A DNA stretch of 64,000 nucleotides, from the NCBI RefSeq assembly GCF_010730355.1, contig NZ_AP022576.1:310001-374000 (forward strand), in the 5' to 3' direction. The notes under the pieces are model-generated. The model ran no database searches. It had not been told where the DNA came from and worked only from the letters and a program-made list of their open reading frames with translations. Positions 47,858 through 56,864 of this stretch are shown here, piece after piece (positions within the stretch are counted from its first letter, which is position 1; every line of letters begins with the position of its first letter). The position numbers were made by a program, and so were the translations under genes. Source of the stretch: Mycobacterium florentinum. Its GTDB lineage: Bacteria; Actinomycetota; Actinomycetes; Mycobacteriales; Mycobacteriaceae.

Positions 47858-48388
47858 CTATTTCTCCAGCAGCCGATTGGCGAACTTGGCTGCCGTGTTG
47901 CGGATCCGGTTGGAGATGTAGAACGAGAAGACCGGCGTGACGATGTCCTCGCGCAGCCGAGTTAGCTTGGAGCTCTTGATAAGCCACTGACCGGAAATAT
48001 TATTGTATGTCTCGTGGTAGTGCCCGTAGCCCACCAGGCTGAGCCCGGGGCCGAACCGCACGACATCTTGCAATGCCCAGATCCCGCGTGCGGTCGTCGG
48101 CGACGTGAGCTCGATCTCGGGGGCATGCACCTGATGTGCGGTGGCCTGCCAACGGCGTCCGATGCTCTTGCGGGTGAACGCGACGAAATCGTCGGCACCG
48201 ACGATGAGCTTGCCGCCGGCCTCGGAGGTGTCGCTGACAAAGTCGTCGGCGAAGATCGCACGCCACGCGGCCCAGTCCTTGGTGTCCAGGTACCGGCAGT
48301 AGCGGGCCTTGAGCTGCTTGATGGACTCGATCGCCAGCAGCGTGGCGGCCCGGCCGTCAGCGATCACATCGTTGGCGCGCTCTGTCAT
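47858..48388 (-). CDS. SnoaL/NTF2-like protein
   Basis: The 176-residue protein has an NTF2-like cone fold (IKQLKARYCRYLDTKDWAAWRAIFADDFVSDTSEAGGKLIVGADDFV, typical of SnoaL_4). Related proteins include scytalone dehydratase-like and ketosteroid-isomerase-like enzymes, so it may isomerise or dehydrate a ring compound. ATG 48388 is used. It is the first gene of the operon with the epimerase. Confidence 0.8.
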   Translation of the reverse strand: MTERANDVIADGRAATLLAIESIKQLKARYCRYLDTKDWAAWRAIFADDFVSDTSEAGGKLIVGADDFVAFTRKSIGRRWQATAHQVHAPEIELTSPTTARGIWALQDVVRFGPGLSLVGYGHYHETYNNISGQWLIKSSKLTRLREDIVTPVFSFYISNRIRNTAAKFANRLLEK

Positions 48389-48493
48389 TGCGGGCTCGAT
48401 TCTGGTGTACCGGTGTTTCCCGAAGTCACGCCAAGCCTGACATTCGCGTACGAGTTGCACGCCAGCGGGGCCGGTCGGCGCTGGTTACGGTGA

Positions 48494-48510
48494 AATCGGT
48501 GTTATTTTAA
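48494..48510 (+). promoter_or_regulatory. 17-bp AATCGGTGTTATTTTAA element, copy 1
   Basis: The element differs by one base from AATCGGCGTTATTTTAA at 54428-54412 on the minus strand. Here it reads toward the SnoaL-like gene at 48542 and ends 31 bp before its start. The core GTTATTTTAA(C/G) is nearly palindromic (GTTA/TAAC). It is likely a promoter or operator shared by two units. Confidence 0.6.
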
Positions 48511-48541
48511 GAACCCGTTGCGGGTGCCTGGAAGGGCCGGT

Positions 48542-48940
48542 ATGACAGTGTCGTCGACACGCGAGTTGCTCACGGCACTCGTGGCCGCGTTCGGTGATGC
48601 CGAGCGCGTCACCGAGTTGCTGGCGCCCAAGGCGCAGTGGTGGATCACCCCGACCGTCGGGGTGCTGGGCAGCCCGACCGTGGGGCGCGACGCGATCCGT
48701 GCCGGCATGCGAATCATTTTCGGCCAGCTCTACGCCGACGTGCATACGACGGTGCACCACCTGCTCTGTGACGGCGACATGGGTGCCGCGCGCTTCACGA
48801 TGCGGGCTACCGCGTTGTTTGCCGCCGGCCAACCATACGAGAACGAATACAGCGTGTGGGTTCAGGTGCAGGACGGATTGATCATCCGGGTGTGGGAGTA
48901 CCTCGACGTTGCCCACGCCACAAGCCAATTCAGCTCCTGA
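48542..48940 (+). CDS. SnoaL-like domain protein
   Basis: The 132-residue NTF2-like protein has LVAAFGDAERVTELLAPKAQWWITPTVGVLGSPTVGRDAIRAGM near its start and YENEYSVWVQVQDGLIIRVWEYLDVAHA near its end. The ATG at 48542 follows AAGGG. It lies divergent from the other SnoaL-like gene, behind the 17-bp element. A small binding or isomerase role is plausible. Confidence 0.8.
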   Translation: MTVSSTRELLTALVAAFGDAERVTELLAPKAQWWITPTVGVLGSPTVGRDAIRAGMRIIFGQLYADVHTTVHHLLCDGDMGAARFTMRATALFAAGQPYENEYSVWVQVQDGLIIRVWEYLDVAHATSQFSS

Positions 48941-49055
48941 TCACGCTCCCGGAGTGGGGGTGTTGCGCTGGCGCATGACACCATGATTACACTGTGATCT
49001 CGGTGTGAGGAAGTGTGCCGATGTCGCGAGTGCGCGACCGATGGTGAGGAACGCG

Positions 49056-50351
49056 ATGGCCTGGGATTTCGAGACGGATCCGGATTTCGCCGAAAAGCTG
49101 TCGTGGATGCGCGAATTCATCGATTCGGAGGTCATTCCGCTCGAACCCATCCTCGGAGAGATCTCGCCCGAGGAGTGGCAGCCGGTCAAGCGCTACCTGC
49201 AGGACAAGGTCAAGGCGCAAGGGTTGTGGGGCTTGTTCCTGGATCCCAGCCTGGGTGGCGCGGGGCTGGGCCAGCTCAAGCTCGCGCTGATGTCGGAGAT
49301 CATCGGACGGTGCATGGTGTCCATGGAACTCTTCGGGGTCCAGGCGCCGGACAGCGGGAACATGGAGTTGCTGGCACACGGCGCGACCGAAGCGCAAAAG
49401 CAGCGCTGGTTGTTTCCCAACCTCAACGGGGAGATATCCAGTGCGTTCGCGCTGACCGAACCATTCCTGGCCGGCGCCGACCCGACCGTCATCGCCACCA
49501 CCGCCGTGCTCGACGGTGAAGACTGGATCATCAACGGCCACAAGTGGTTTACCACGAATGCGTCCTGCGCCGACATCATCTTGGTGGTAGCCGAGACCGA
49601 CCCCGCCGGCCGGCCGCACCGGCACGCTTCGATATTTGTCGTACCGACGGGAACGCCGGGGTGCAACATCGTCCGCGACATCCCGACCATGGCCCACCCC
49701 GACCCGGAGTTCGGCAGGCGGGGCAATCACGCCGAGGTGGTGTTCACCGACTGCCGGGTGCCGGCGGATCATCTGGTCGGCCCGCGCGGTGGCGGTTTCG
49801 TGCTGGCGCAACAGCGTCTCGGCGGCGGACGTATCCATCACTCGATGCGTTGGCTCGGACAGGCGCAGCGCGCCCTGGACATCATGGGTGAGCGCGCGGT
49901 CTCGCGCCGTTCGCACGGCCGATTGCTGGGCGAACATCAGATGGTGCAGGACTTTATCGCGCTGTCGCACACCGAGATTCAGGCTGCGCGACTACTGACT
50001 TTCCAGACCGCATGGAAGATGGACCGTTTCGGCGCGGGAGAGGTCCGTGCCGAACTGGGAATGATCAAGGCTCACGTATCGAAGGTGGTGCTCGCGGTCC
50101 TCGACCGCACCATCCAGGTGTGTGGGGCGTTGGGGTACTCCGGGGACCTGCCGGTCGAATCTTGGTATCGGATGACGCGATTCGGATCGATCGGCGACGG
50201 GCCCGACGAACTGCACAAGTCGGTGCTGGCCCGGCACGTGCTCAAGAAGTATCAGCCGGTGCAGGGTTGGCCGACCGATCATCTACCGTCACGGCGGCCG
50301 GCAGCCGAACACAAGTGGCAGTCACTACGCCAGGAGGCAGGCATCGCATGA
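49056..50351 (+). CDS. Acyl-CoA dehydrogenase
   Basis: The 431-residue FadE-type flavoenzyme has the helical N terminus, FALTEPFLAGADPTVIATTAV with WFTTNAS (beta domain), and the C-terminal ALGYSGDLPVESWYRMTRFGSIGDGPDELHK. The ATG at 49056 is used; another in-frame ATG at 49041 has AGGA nearby. It would introduce a double bond into an acyl-CoA, passing electrons to ETF. The quinone oxidoreductase start overlaps its stop (ATGA). Confidence 0.9.
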   Translation: MAWDFETDPDFAEKLSWMREFIDSEVIPLEPILGEISPEEWQPVKRYLQDKVKAQGLWGLFLDPSLGGAGLGQLKLALMSEIIGRCMVSMELFGVQAPDSGNMELLAHGATEAQKQRWLFPNLNGEISSAFALTEPFLAGADPTVIATTAVLDGEDWIINGHKWFTTNASCADIILVVAETDPAGRPHRHASIFVVPTGTPGCNIVRDIPTMAHPDPEFGRRGNHAEVVFTDCRVPADHLVGPRGGGFVLAQQRLGGGRIHHSMRWLGQAQRALDIMGERAVSRRSHGRLLGEHQMVQDFIALSHTEIQAARLLTFQTAWKMDRFGAGEVRAELGMIKAHVSKVVLAVLDRTIQVCGALGYSGDLPVESWYRMTRFGSIGDGPDELHKSVLARHVLKKYQPVQGWPTDHLPSRRPAAEHKWQSLRQEAGIA

Positions 50352-51367
50352 GCATTCCGGATCGGCAGCGGGCCATCGTCATGACCGGGCCGGGCGAACC
50401 CGTGCAGACCGTCGAAATGCCGGTGGAGCGGCCCGGACCCGGACAGGTGCTGGTCAAGGTCAACGCCTCGAGCCTCAACTACCACGACAACGTCAATCTG
50501 CTGGGCCTGCTACCCGGGCCCTGGCCGCGCGTGCCGATGACCGACGGCGCCGGGGAAGTGGTGGCCATCGGGACGGGAGTCGGCGAGTTGCGGCCAGGTG
50601 ATCGCGTGATGGGAGCGTTTCACCCGGGCTGGCACGACGGGCCGCCCACCCCGGAAGCCAAGCACGAGGTGCCCGGCGACAACTGCGACGGGTGGCTGCA
50701 GCAATACCGCGTCGCCGAGGTCGCGGGCCTGGTTCGCACCCCGGCGCACCTCAGCGACGTCGAAGCGGCGACGATTCCCTGCGCGGGTGTGACGGCGTGG
50801 AGTGCGTTGGTGGAAGCCAACATCGGCGAAGGCGACGTCGTGGTGACCCAGGGCACCGGCGGGGTGTCGCTGTTCGCCGTCCAGCTCGCCCGGGAGCGGG
50901 GCGCCACCGTGATCCTGACGTCGTCGTCCGACGACAAACTCAAGGTCGGATCGGATTTGGGGGCAACGCATCTCGTCAACTACCGGACCAACCCGGACTG
51001 GGAGACGGAGGTGAAGCGACTGACCGGAGGTCGCGGCGCCCGGCTCGTCGTCGATCTCGGTGGACCCGCGACGCTGGCGCAGTCGTTGCGCTCGGCAGCC
51101 GTCGGCGGCACGATCGCGGTGATCGGTGTGCTCAGCGGATTCGACATGGCATCCATCGCGGTCGCCGAGGTGATGCTGAACAACCTGCGCGTCATCGGGA
51201 TCACGGTCGGCAGCGTGCGCGCTCACCGGGAGATGTGCGAGGTGGTGTCCAAGGCCGGCATCAAACCGCACATCAGCCACGTCTTCGACTGGGAGCAGCT
51301 GGACGAGGCGCTGCGGGTGATGCGGGCCAACGAACATATCGGCAAAATCGCCCTGACCATCCCTTAG
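50348..51367 (+). CDS. Quinone oxidoreductase-like MDR family dehydrogenase
   Basis: The 339-residue zinc-independent medium-chain dehydrogenase/reductase has SSLNYHDNVNLLG and GDRVMG near the N terminus. The Rossmann stretch VVVTQGTGGVSLFAVQLA lies near residue 165, and AVIGVLSG and IGKIALTIP in the C-terminal half. It is translationally coupled to the acyl-CoA dehydrogenase. It probably reduces an enone or quinone with NADPH. A TetR gene follows 19 bp later. Confidence 0.9.
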   Translation: MSIPDRQRAIVMTGPGEPVQTVEMPVERPGPGQVLVKVNASSLNYHDNVNLLGLLPGPWPRVPMTDGAGEVVAIGTGVGELRPGDRVMGAFHPGWHDGPPTPEAKHEVPGDNCDGWLQQYRVAEVAGLVRTPAHLSDVEAATIPCAGVTAWSALVEANIGEGDVVVTQGTGGVSLFAVQLARERGATVILTSSSDDKLKVGSDLGATHLVNYRTNPDWETEVKRLTGGRGARLVVDLGGPATLAQSLRSAAVGGTIAVIGVLSGFDMASIAVAEVMLNNLRVIGITVGSVRAHREMCEVVSKAGIKPHISHVFDWEQLDEALRVMRANEHIGKIALTIP

Positions 51368-51386
51368 CCTCACGAGGAGGGTAGAC

Positions 51387-51971
51387 ATGCCCAGCGAACT
51401 GGAGCTCGACGCGGACCAGATCGTTGCTGCCGCTGTGGAAATCATGCGTGAGAGCGGCCTGGACGCGATCAGCATGCGCAGCGTGGCCAACCGCTTGGGT
51501 GTCACCCCGCCGCCGGTCTACTCGCGAATCGGCAACAAGGACGCGCTGATCGATGCGGTTGCCGAGCATATGCTCGACGACCTGGCGCCCGAGCTGGAAC
51601 GCGATGAACCCTGGCCGGACTATGCGCGCCGCTGGACCCGCCAACTCCGCGCACGACTGACCGACGCGGCCGACTGCCGGCTCTTCCTGCAGGCGAAGCG
51701 TCCGGCCTATCTGAAGGCATCGCGCCCGCTGCTGAAAAGCATGCGCCGCGACGGCATGTCGACCGATATGTCGGTGCGTGCCTGCCGGCTCTTGACCTGG
51801 GCGGCCGTGGGTTTCGTCGCGATGGATCATCCGCCGAGCACGAACTCGACGCGTCGGCGGGGACGGCTTGCCGGCAGCGACCCGGCGGGGGTGACTCGCG
51901 AGGAAGTCGACGAGTTGTTCGCCACGCACATCGACTACCTGATCGAAGGTATTCGCCGCGACAGCGCGTAG
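51387..51971 (+). CDS. TetR family transcriptional regulator
   Basis: The 194-residue protein has a helix-turn-helix at about residues 28-55 (AISMRSVANRLGVTPPPVYSRIGNKDALI). A GAGGAGGG site precedes the ATG. It lies in the same direction as the catabolic genes and directly before a second TetR gene, so it may regulate its own operon through the 17-bp element or the CTGTACAG repeats. Confidence 0.88.
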   Translation: MPSELELDADQIVAAAVEIMRESGLDAISMRSVANRLGVTPPPVYSRIGNKDALIDAVAEHMLDDLAPELERDEPWPDYARRWTRQLRARLTDAADCRLFLQAKRPAYLKASRPLLKSMRRDGMSTDMSVRACRLLTWAAVGFVAMDHPPSTNSTRRRGRLAGSDPAGVTREEVDELFATHIDYLIEGIRRDSA

Positions 51972-52011
51972 CCTGCGGTGTCGGCACGGTCGGGGCTTGT
52001 ACGATGCAGCG

Positions 52012-52596
52012 ATGGCCAAGCCGCTGATCCCGGCCGACGACATCCTCACGCACGCGCTGGACCTGCTGGATTCCGAAGGCATCGAGGCTCTCAGCGTTCG
52101 TCGACTATCGGCCGCATTGAAGATCTCACCGCGGACGCTGTATCAACAGGTCGGCAATCGCGAAGCACTGATCAGGGCGCTGGTCGCCCGTCACTTTGCG
52201 CAGCTGAAACTCGACTTCAAGGAGTACGACACCTGGGAATCGACGGCGCTGCACTGGTGTCAGGCGTTGCACGACGCCCTTCGTGCCCATCCGTTTCTGA
52301 CCGAGCTGATGACCATCGACGACCGCAGCGCAGTCGCCGAGTATGTCAACGCGTTACTCAAAGCCACTCTGCGGGAGGGGATTCCGCGCCCGCTGGCCAC
52401 CGAATGCTGCCGCGGCCTGGCGCACATGACGATCAACCATTCCATCGTCGACGTGCGCGCGCTGCGTGAGTCGAAACGCTCCGAAGCCGAGACCGCCAAG
52501 ATCGAGCAGAACTTCCCCCGGCTGGTCGAATGGGTGATCTCGGGGGTGCGGGCGGAGGCGGGCGGCGTCGGCGCCAAGGCGAACCGGTCCCGCTGA
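52012..52596 (+). CDS. TetR family transcriptional regulator
   Basis: The 194-residue protein has a helix-turn-helix at about residues 26-52 (ALSVRRLSAALKISPRTLYQQVGNREALI). It resembles the preceding TetR gene and is separated from it by 40 bp. Two regulators in tandem suggest control of two promoters in this region. The ATG at 52012 is used; an earlier in-frame ATG at 51997 lacks a clear ribosome site. Confidence 0.88.
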   Translation: MAKPLIPADDILTHALDLLDSEGIEALSVRRLSAALKISPRTLYQQVGNREALIRALVARHFAQLKLDFKEYDTWESTALHWCQALHDALRAHPFLTELMTIDDRSAVAEYVNALLKATLREGIPRPLATECCRGLAHMTINHSIVDVRALRESKRSEAETAKIEQNFPRLVEWVISGVRAEAGGVGAKANRSR

Positions 52597-53361
52597 TCAC
52601 CCGGAGACGCCGCCGTCAATCGTCATGAGCGATCCGGTGGTGTAGCTCGACGCGGCGGAGAGCAAATAAACGACGGCTCCGACGATCTCGTCGGGTCGGC
52701 CAACTCGTCCGAGCGCGATGCGGCGCACCAGCTCCGGCAGCAGGTCGGGGTTGCGGACAAAGCCCGACGCCGCGTCGGTGTCGAAGGTGCCGCAGATGAT
52801 CCCGTTGACCCGCACGCCGGCGCCGGCGTATTCGATGGCCGAGGCGGTGGTCAGCGCGTTGAGGCCGGCCTTGGCCGCCGCGTAGACCGTGGTGACCGGG
52901 GTGGGTTTCACCGACGCCAGCGAACTGATGTTGATGATCGACCCACCGCCGGTCCTGGCCATCGCCGTGGCGGCCAGCGCCGTCAACCGGGTCGGGCCTT
53001 TCAGGTTGACCCCGATCACCTTGTCGAACAACACCTCTGAGGTATCCAGCAGCGAGGGCGCAAGTGGGCTCATCCCGGCATTGTTGACCAACCCGTCCAG
53101 GCGGCCCCATCGGGAAACGGCCGCCTCGATGACGCCGGGCAACGATTCCCAATCGCCGACATGGCATGTCAACGAATGGGCCTGCCCGCCCGACTCGGTG
53201 ATGGTGGCGGCCAGCGCCTGGCACGAGGCGATCTTTCGGCTGGCGATCACCACTCGGGCGCCGCGCTCGGCGAGCCCGACACTCATCGCGGCGCCCAGCC
53301 CTCGGCTGCCGCCCGTGACGAGGACGACCCGGTCGGCGACATCGAAAAGGGGGTCGGTCAT
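52597..53361 (-). CDS. SDR family oxidoreductase
   Basis: The 254-residue classical SDR has TGGSRGLG, NNAGM, a catalytic Ser in NISSLAS and YAAAK near residue 158. The C-terminal TGSLMTIDGG is typical. Its start overlaps the stop of the upstream phosphotransferase gene (ATGA) on the same strand, so the two form an operon behind the second copy of the 17-bp element. It converges with the TetR gene, no gap between the stops. Confidence 0.92.
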   Translation of the reverse strand: MTDPLFDVADRVVLVTGGSRGLGAAMSVGLAERGARVVIASRKIASCQALAATITESGGQAHSLTCHVGDWESLPGVIEAAVSRWGRLDGLVNNAGMSPLAPSLLDTSEVLFDKVIGVNLKGPTRLTALAATAMARTGGGSIINISSLASVKPTPVTTVYAAAKAGLNALTTASAIEYAGAGVRVNGIICGTFDTDAASGFVRNPDLLPELVRRIALGRVGRPDEIVGAVVYLLSAASSYTTGSLMTIDGGVSG

Positions 53362-54389
53362 TGCGCGAATCTCCTTGCGCGGCTGAGTAGTTCATCGATA
53401 ACCGGCCCGAAGAACTCATGGATCGGGTTGCGGGACTCACCGCGCAAGAATTTGGCGTAGGACGCCTCCAGGACGATCGCCAGCTTCCACGCACTGAACA
53501 CCTGATACCAGTCGAATTGCGACAGATCGCGCCCGGTGGCCTCGGCGTACCGCGTGATCAGTTGATCCGGTGCCTGGCAGTGATCGCGGTCCATGCCGTG
53601 CGGCGCGTCCGGCGATCCCAGCGCGATGGGGTTTCCTGCCTCGGGCCAGAAGATCATCGCCCAGGCCAGGTCGATGAGGGGATCACCCACCGTGGTCATC
53701 TCGAAGTCGACGACGCAGGCGATCCGGGGTGGCGGTGCCGGCGCCCAGATGACGTTGTCCAGCTTGTAGTCCCCGTGCATCACGGTGAGGTCGCCGCCGG
53801 CGGGCAGGTTATCGCGCAGCCAGCCGGCGAGCTCGTCCACGCCGTCCAAATCGCGGGCCCGGTACCCCGCCAGTTGCGCTAGCCATCGATCGACCTGGCG
53901 CGGCAGAAACCCCTGAGGGTGCGACAGTTCGGCCAGGGTGGTGCCCGTCCATTCGACCGCATGCAGCGCAACCAGGGTGTCGATCAGCTGTTCGCCGATC
54001 AGCCCGTGTGACGACGGATCCCGATGCAGCGCTTCGGGAAGGCCGTCGCGGCGGATCACCCCGCCGTCGACGTAGGACATCACGAAAAACGGGGCGCCCA
54101 GGATGGCGGGGTCGTCGCTGCGCGCCAGCACCGTGGGCACCGGGATCCCGGCCGCGCCCAGCGTCTCCATGATCCGCGCCTCGCGGATCACCTGATGAGC
54201 GGTGTCGGAAACCGTGGCCAGTGGCGCCCGGCGCACCACCCAGGCCTGCCCGAGCCGGTCGACGCGGAACATCTCGCAACTGCCACCACCGCGAATAGGG
54301 GCCACCGACACATCGGCGTCCTCACCCGTCGCCTCGGCCAGCCAATCACGAAACCGCGCGACGTCGAAACCCGTTGCGGCAGCACCCAT
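53358..54389 (-). CDS. Phosphotransferase (kinase-fold) family protein
   Basis: The 343-residue APH-like protein shows IRGGGSCEMFRVDRLGQAWVVRRAP at the nucleotide loop, HGDYKLDN near residue 205 and DFEMTTVGDP near residue 228. It is one of four such kinases in the window. It is coupled to the SDR gene. Proteins of this type often sit near acyl-CoA dehydrogenases (as in the C-terminal relatives of ACAD10/11), where they may phosphorylate 4-hydroxyacyl-CoA. That is family inference. Confidence 0.9.
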   Translation of the reverse strand: MGAAATGFDVARFRDWLAEATGEDADVSVAPIRGGGSCEMFRVDRLGQAWVVRRAPLATVSDTAHQVIREARIMETLGAAGIPVPTVLARSDDPAILGAPFFVMSYVDGGVIRRDGLPEALHRDPSSHGLIGEQLIDTLVALHAVEWTGTTLAELSHPQGFLPRQVDRWLAQLAGYRARDLDGVDELAGWLRDNLPAGGDLTVMHGDYKLDNVIWAPAPPPRIACVVDFEMTTVGDPLIDLAWAMIFWPEAGNPIALGSPDAPHGMDRDHCQAPDQLITRYAEATGRDLSQFDWYQVFSAWKLAIVLEASYAKFLRGESRNPIHEFFGPVIDELLSRARRFAQ

Positions 54390-54411
54390 GCGCCGATCCT
54401 CCGATCGCCGG

Positions 54412-54428
54412 TTAAAATAACGCCGATT
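54412..54428 (-). promoter_or_regulatory. 17-bp AATCGGCGTTATTTTAA element, copy 2
   Basis: This is the second copy of the element at 48494-48510 (16 of 17 identical), read on the minus strand toward the phosphotransferase gene, ending 22 bp before its ATG. The core GTTATTTTAAC is palindromic. Same orientation relative to both genes supports function. Confidence 0.6.
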
Positions 54429-54581
54429 CCGTAAAGCTACCAGTCGACGGGATCCATGATCGACCAGGACGGGCGAATCCGTCGAGTCTGCGCAGAGGGC
54501 GCAAATTTCGGCGATTTCTCGCCGTGGGCGCGGGCTCGAAGCCGTGAACGCACACTCATTGCCGTCCGACGGCAGGGGATT

Positions 54582-54610
54582 CTGTACAGTCAATGAGCGG
54601 TGCTGTACAG
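54582..54610. promoter_or_regulatory. Tandem CTGTACAG palindromes before acyl-CoA dehydrogenase
   Basis: CTGTACAGTC occurs at 54582-54591 and 54603-54612, 21 bp apart (two helical turns). Each contains the perfect palindrome CTGTACAG. The pair lies in the 307-bp gap between the divergent phosphotransferase and acyl-CoA dehydrogenase genes, about 90 bp before the preferred start. It is a likely operator. Confidence 0.6.
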
Positions 54611-54696
54611 TCGCCCAGCACAGGCTCAAGGTTCGGACACGACGACGGCGTCGGGAGGTCATCGGCGATGACGCACAGACGAATTCGGCACCGCAG

Positions 54697-55938
54697 GTGA
54701 GCGCCGAGACCGCTGAAACCGTGGCGGAGTTTCGCAGCCGGGCCCGAGCCTGGTTGGCCGCCAATATGCCGCGGCAGGGTCCCGCCGAAGCCGCGCTTCT
54801 CGAGCGCGACGCTGAGCTGTCCTGGCACCGGGCGCGCGAGCTGCAAAAGAAGTTGTACGACGGGGGATTCGCCGGCATCTGTTTCCCGCGGGAGTACGGC
54901 GGGCTAGGGCTGGGCTACGAGTACAAGAAAGCGTTCGACGCCGAGGCGCAGGGCTACGAAACGCCGTTGCTTCTCAACGTGCCATCCTTCGCCATCTGCT
55001 GCGCGACCATCCTCGACATGGGCAGCGAGGAACAGAAGCGCACCCACATCCAAGCGGCGCTGCGCGGCGATGAAGTTCTGGTACAGCTGCTGTCCGAACC
55101 CAGCGGGGGTTCGGACCTCGCGGGCGTCATCACCCGTGCCGACCGCCGTGACGGACGCTGGATCATCAACGGCGCCAAGACATGGAGCACCTGGGCCTTC
55201 GCCGCCGACTACGGGCTGTGCCTGGCCCGGACCGATTGGGACGCACCGAAACACGAGGGACTGACGATGTTCCTGGTGCCGCTTGCGCACCCCGGCATCA
55301 CGATCAACCGCATCCAGCAGATCAACGGCTCCATCGAATTCTGCGAAGAGTTCTTCGACGATGTCGAGGTGGGAGACGACGCCGTCGTCGGAGTACCGGG
55401 CAAAGGATGGGAAGTCGCCTCGCGGCAGCTCTATCACGAACGCCGCAGCATGGGTGACGGCTCGGAGTACACCAGCGGCCCGGGAATCTCTGAGGCCGAG
55501 GACGTTTCAATCGACTTGCTGGCGCTGGTCGAGAAGACGAACCAGCAGGGCAGCGAACGCGTGCGGGAGATGACCGGGCGCGCCCTGGTGCACCGCTACG
55601 TAGCCCGTCAGCTCAGCGAGCACGTCTTCCACGCGGTGGCGAGCGGGGCCCTGCCGCCCACCGCGGGTTCGATCATCCGGCTGTCGATGGCGGCGGTCCA
55701 CGACGTCGAGATCGATACCGCGATTGCCGTCACCGGTCCATCGGCCGTCGTCGAGGACGATGCGCAACTGCTCGATATCGGCATCCGATACCTGGGCCGA
55801 CAGATCGCCAGCATCGGCGGCGGTACCACCGAGATGGCGCGCAATGTGATCGGCGAGCGCGTGCTGAACTTTCCTCGCGAGCACGCCGCCGACCGCGGGG
55901 TGCCGTTCAACCAAGTGCGGCGAAACAGACAGTCCTGA
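54697..55938 (+). CDS. Acyl-CoA dehydrogenase
   Basis: The 413-residue FadE-type enzyme shows FAGICFPREYGGLGLGYEYKKAFDAEAQGYETP, LLSEPSGGSDLAGVITRA (FAD/substrate loop), KTWSTWAF, and the C-terminal RYLGRQIASIGGGTTEMARNVIGERVLNFPRE. GTG 54697 is used because the ACAD fold begins just after it. A longer frame back to 54544 is Arg/Cys-rich and covers the palindromes. It is followed by a hotdog-like gene 27 bp later. Confidence 0.88.
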   Translation: MSAETAETVAEFRSRARAWLAANMPRQGPAEAALLERDAELSWHRARELQKKLYDGGFAGICFPREYGGLGLGYEYKKAFDAEAQGYETPLLLNVPSFAICCATILDMGSEEQKRTHIQAALRGDEVLVQLLSEPSGGSDLAGVITRADRRDGRWIINGAKTWSTWAFAADYGLCLARTDWDAPKHEGLTMFLVPLAHPGITINRIQQINGSIEFCEEFFDDVEVGDDAVVGVPGKGWEVASRQLYHERRSMGDGSEYTSGPGISEAEDVSIDLLALVEKTNQQGSERVREMTGRALVHRYVARQLSEHVFHAVASGALPPTAGSIIRLSMAAVHDVEIDTAIAVTGPSAVVEDDAQLLDIGIRYLGRQIASIGGGTTEMARNVIGERVLNFPREHAADRGVPFNQVRRNRQS

Positions 55939-55965
55939 CCCGCTGCTCGAGAAAGGTGGCCGACA

Positions 55966-56832
55966 TTGAGCGACCAACTGCGAGACATCCGAGAGTTGGC
56001 CGGCGACGCCGACGCCTATCGCGATGAGCTGTTCCGCCGCTGGACGGGTCTGCTCAGTTATCGCTACATCGGCCGCAAGCACTCGTCGATGGACATCGGT
56101 GACGTCGATGACACCGTCGTGATCCGCCGGGACATGCGCAATGAGGCCGGCGGAATCATGGTTGCGCCACTGGCTATCTCGTCGCCCGAAGGATGTCAGA
56201 CCGACATGGTCGCGGTGCCCAATCCGGTCATCGCCTCGGTGCAGATCATCGACCCCGGCTACGACGTCTCCCGCGTCGAGATCGTCGGCTCCGGCGTCGT
56301 GCACCAGGGCCGGACCATGGGCTACGGACGGTGCAAGATCGTCGACGCCGACAACCCGGATCGGGTGATCGCCTTCAACGAGGGGCAGGGCGCGATCATC
56401 GGTATCCCGCCCGAAGGCCTTGACAGAATGGATGTTTCGGGCACCGAACTGATCATTGAGGACTCGCCCGACCTGCCGCCGCTGTGGGCCGCCTTCGGCG
56501 CCGCCAAGCGCGACGACGGGCATTGGGTGCTGCCCGCACTCAGCGCCGAACTCGCCTCGCCGGACGCCGCGTTGCACATCGGACCCCAGCACGTCGTGCT
56601 GGAGACCGCGGCGATCGACCTTGCCGCCGATCTCGCCGGGACCCGGAAGGTGCAGGTCGTCAGCTGGCACGTCATGTTCATGTCCCGCGGGAAGGTCGGC
56701 CCCTTCCGGGTGGAGGGCACCGCCCATGCCGGCGGGCCCGGACGCATCGGGGTGCGCATGCTGCTGCACGACGAAGGCAATGCGGACAAGGCCGTCACCT
56801 CCGCCGCGGCGATCTTCGAGGTGGTCGACTGA
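55966..56832 (+). CDS. Hotdog-fold-like protein, possible thioesterase or MaoC-type
   Basis: The 288-residue protein appears to hold two related modules. The first shows EAGGIMVAPLAISSPEGCQTDMVAVPNPVIASVQIIDPGYDVSRVEIVGSGVVHQGRTMGYGRCKI, like PaaI-type thioesterases. The second (VVSWHVMFMSRGKVGPFRVEGTAHAGGPGRIGVRMLLHDEG) ends the protein. TTG 55966 follows AAAGGTGG. It is coupled to the acyl-CoA dehydrogenase and probably acts on the CoA product. The exact reaction is not known. Confidence 0.65.
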   Translation: MSDQLRDIRELAGDADAYRDELFRRWTGLLSYRYIGRKHSSMDIGDVDDTVVIRRDMRNEAGGIMVAPLAISSPEGCQTDMVAVPNPVIASVQIIDPGYDVSRVEIVGSGVVHQGRTMGYGRCKIVDADNPDRVIAFNEGQGAIIGIPPEGLDRMDVSGTELIIEDSPDLPPLWAAFGAAKRDDGHWVLPALSAELASPDAALHIGPQHVVLETAAIDLAADLAGTRKVQVVSWHVMFMSRGKVGPFRVEGTAHAGGPGRIGVRMLLHDEGNADKAVTSAAAIFEVVD

Positions 56833-56864
56833 CCCCGCCGAACGCTACCAACGACCTCCCTAGA

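Noticed and set aside
55507..56769. 420-codon open frame on the minus strand
   Set aside because: It is antisense to the acyl-CoA dehydrogenase end and hotdog-like gene, with no motif.
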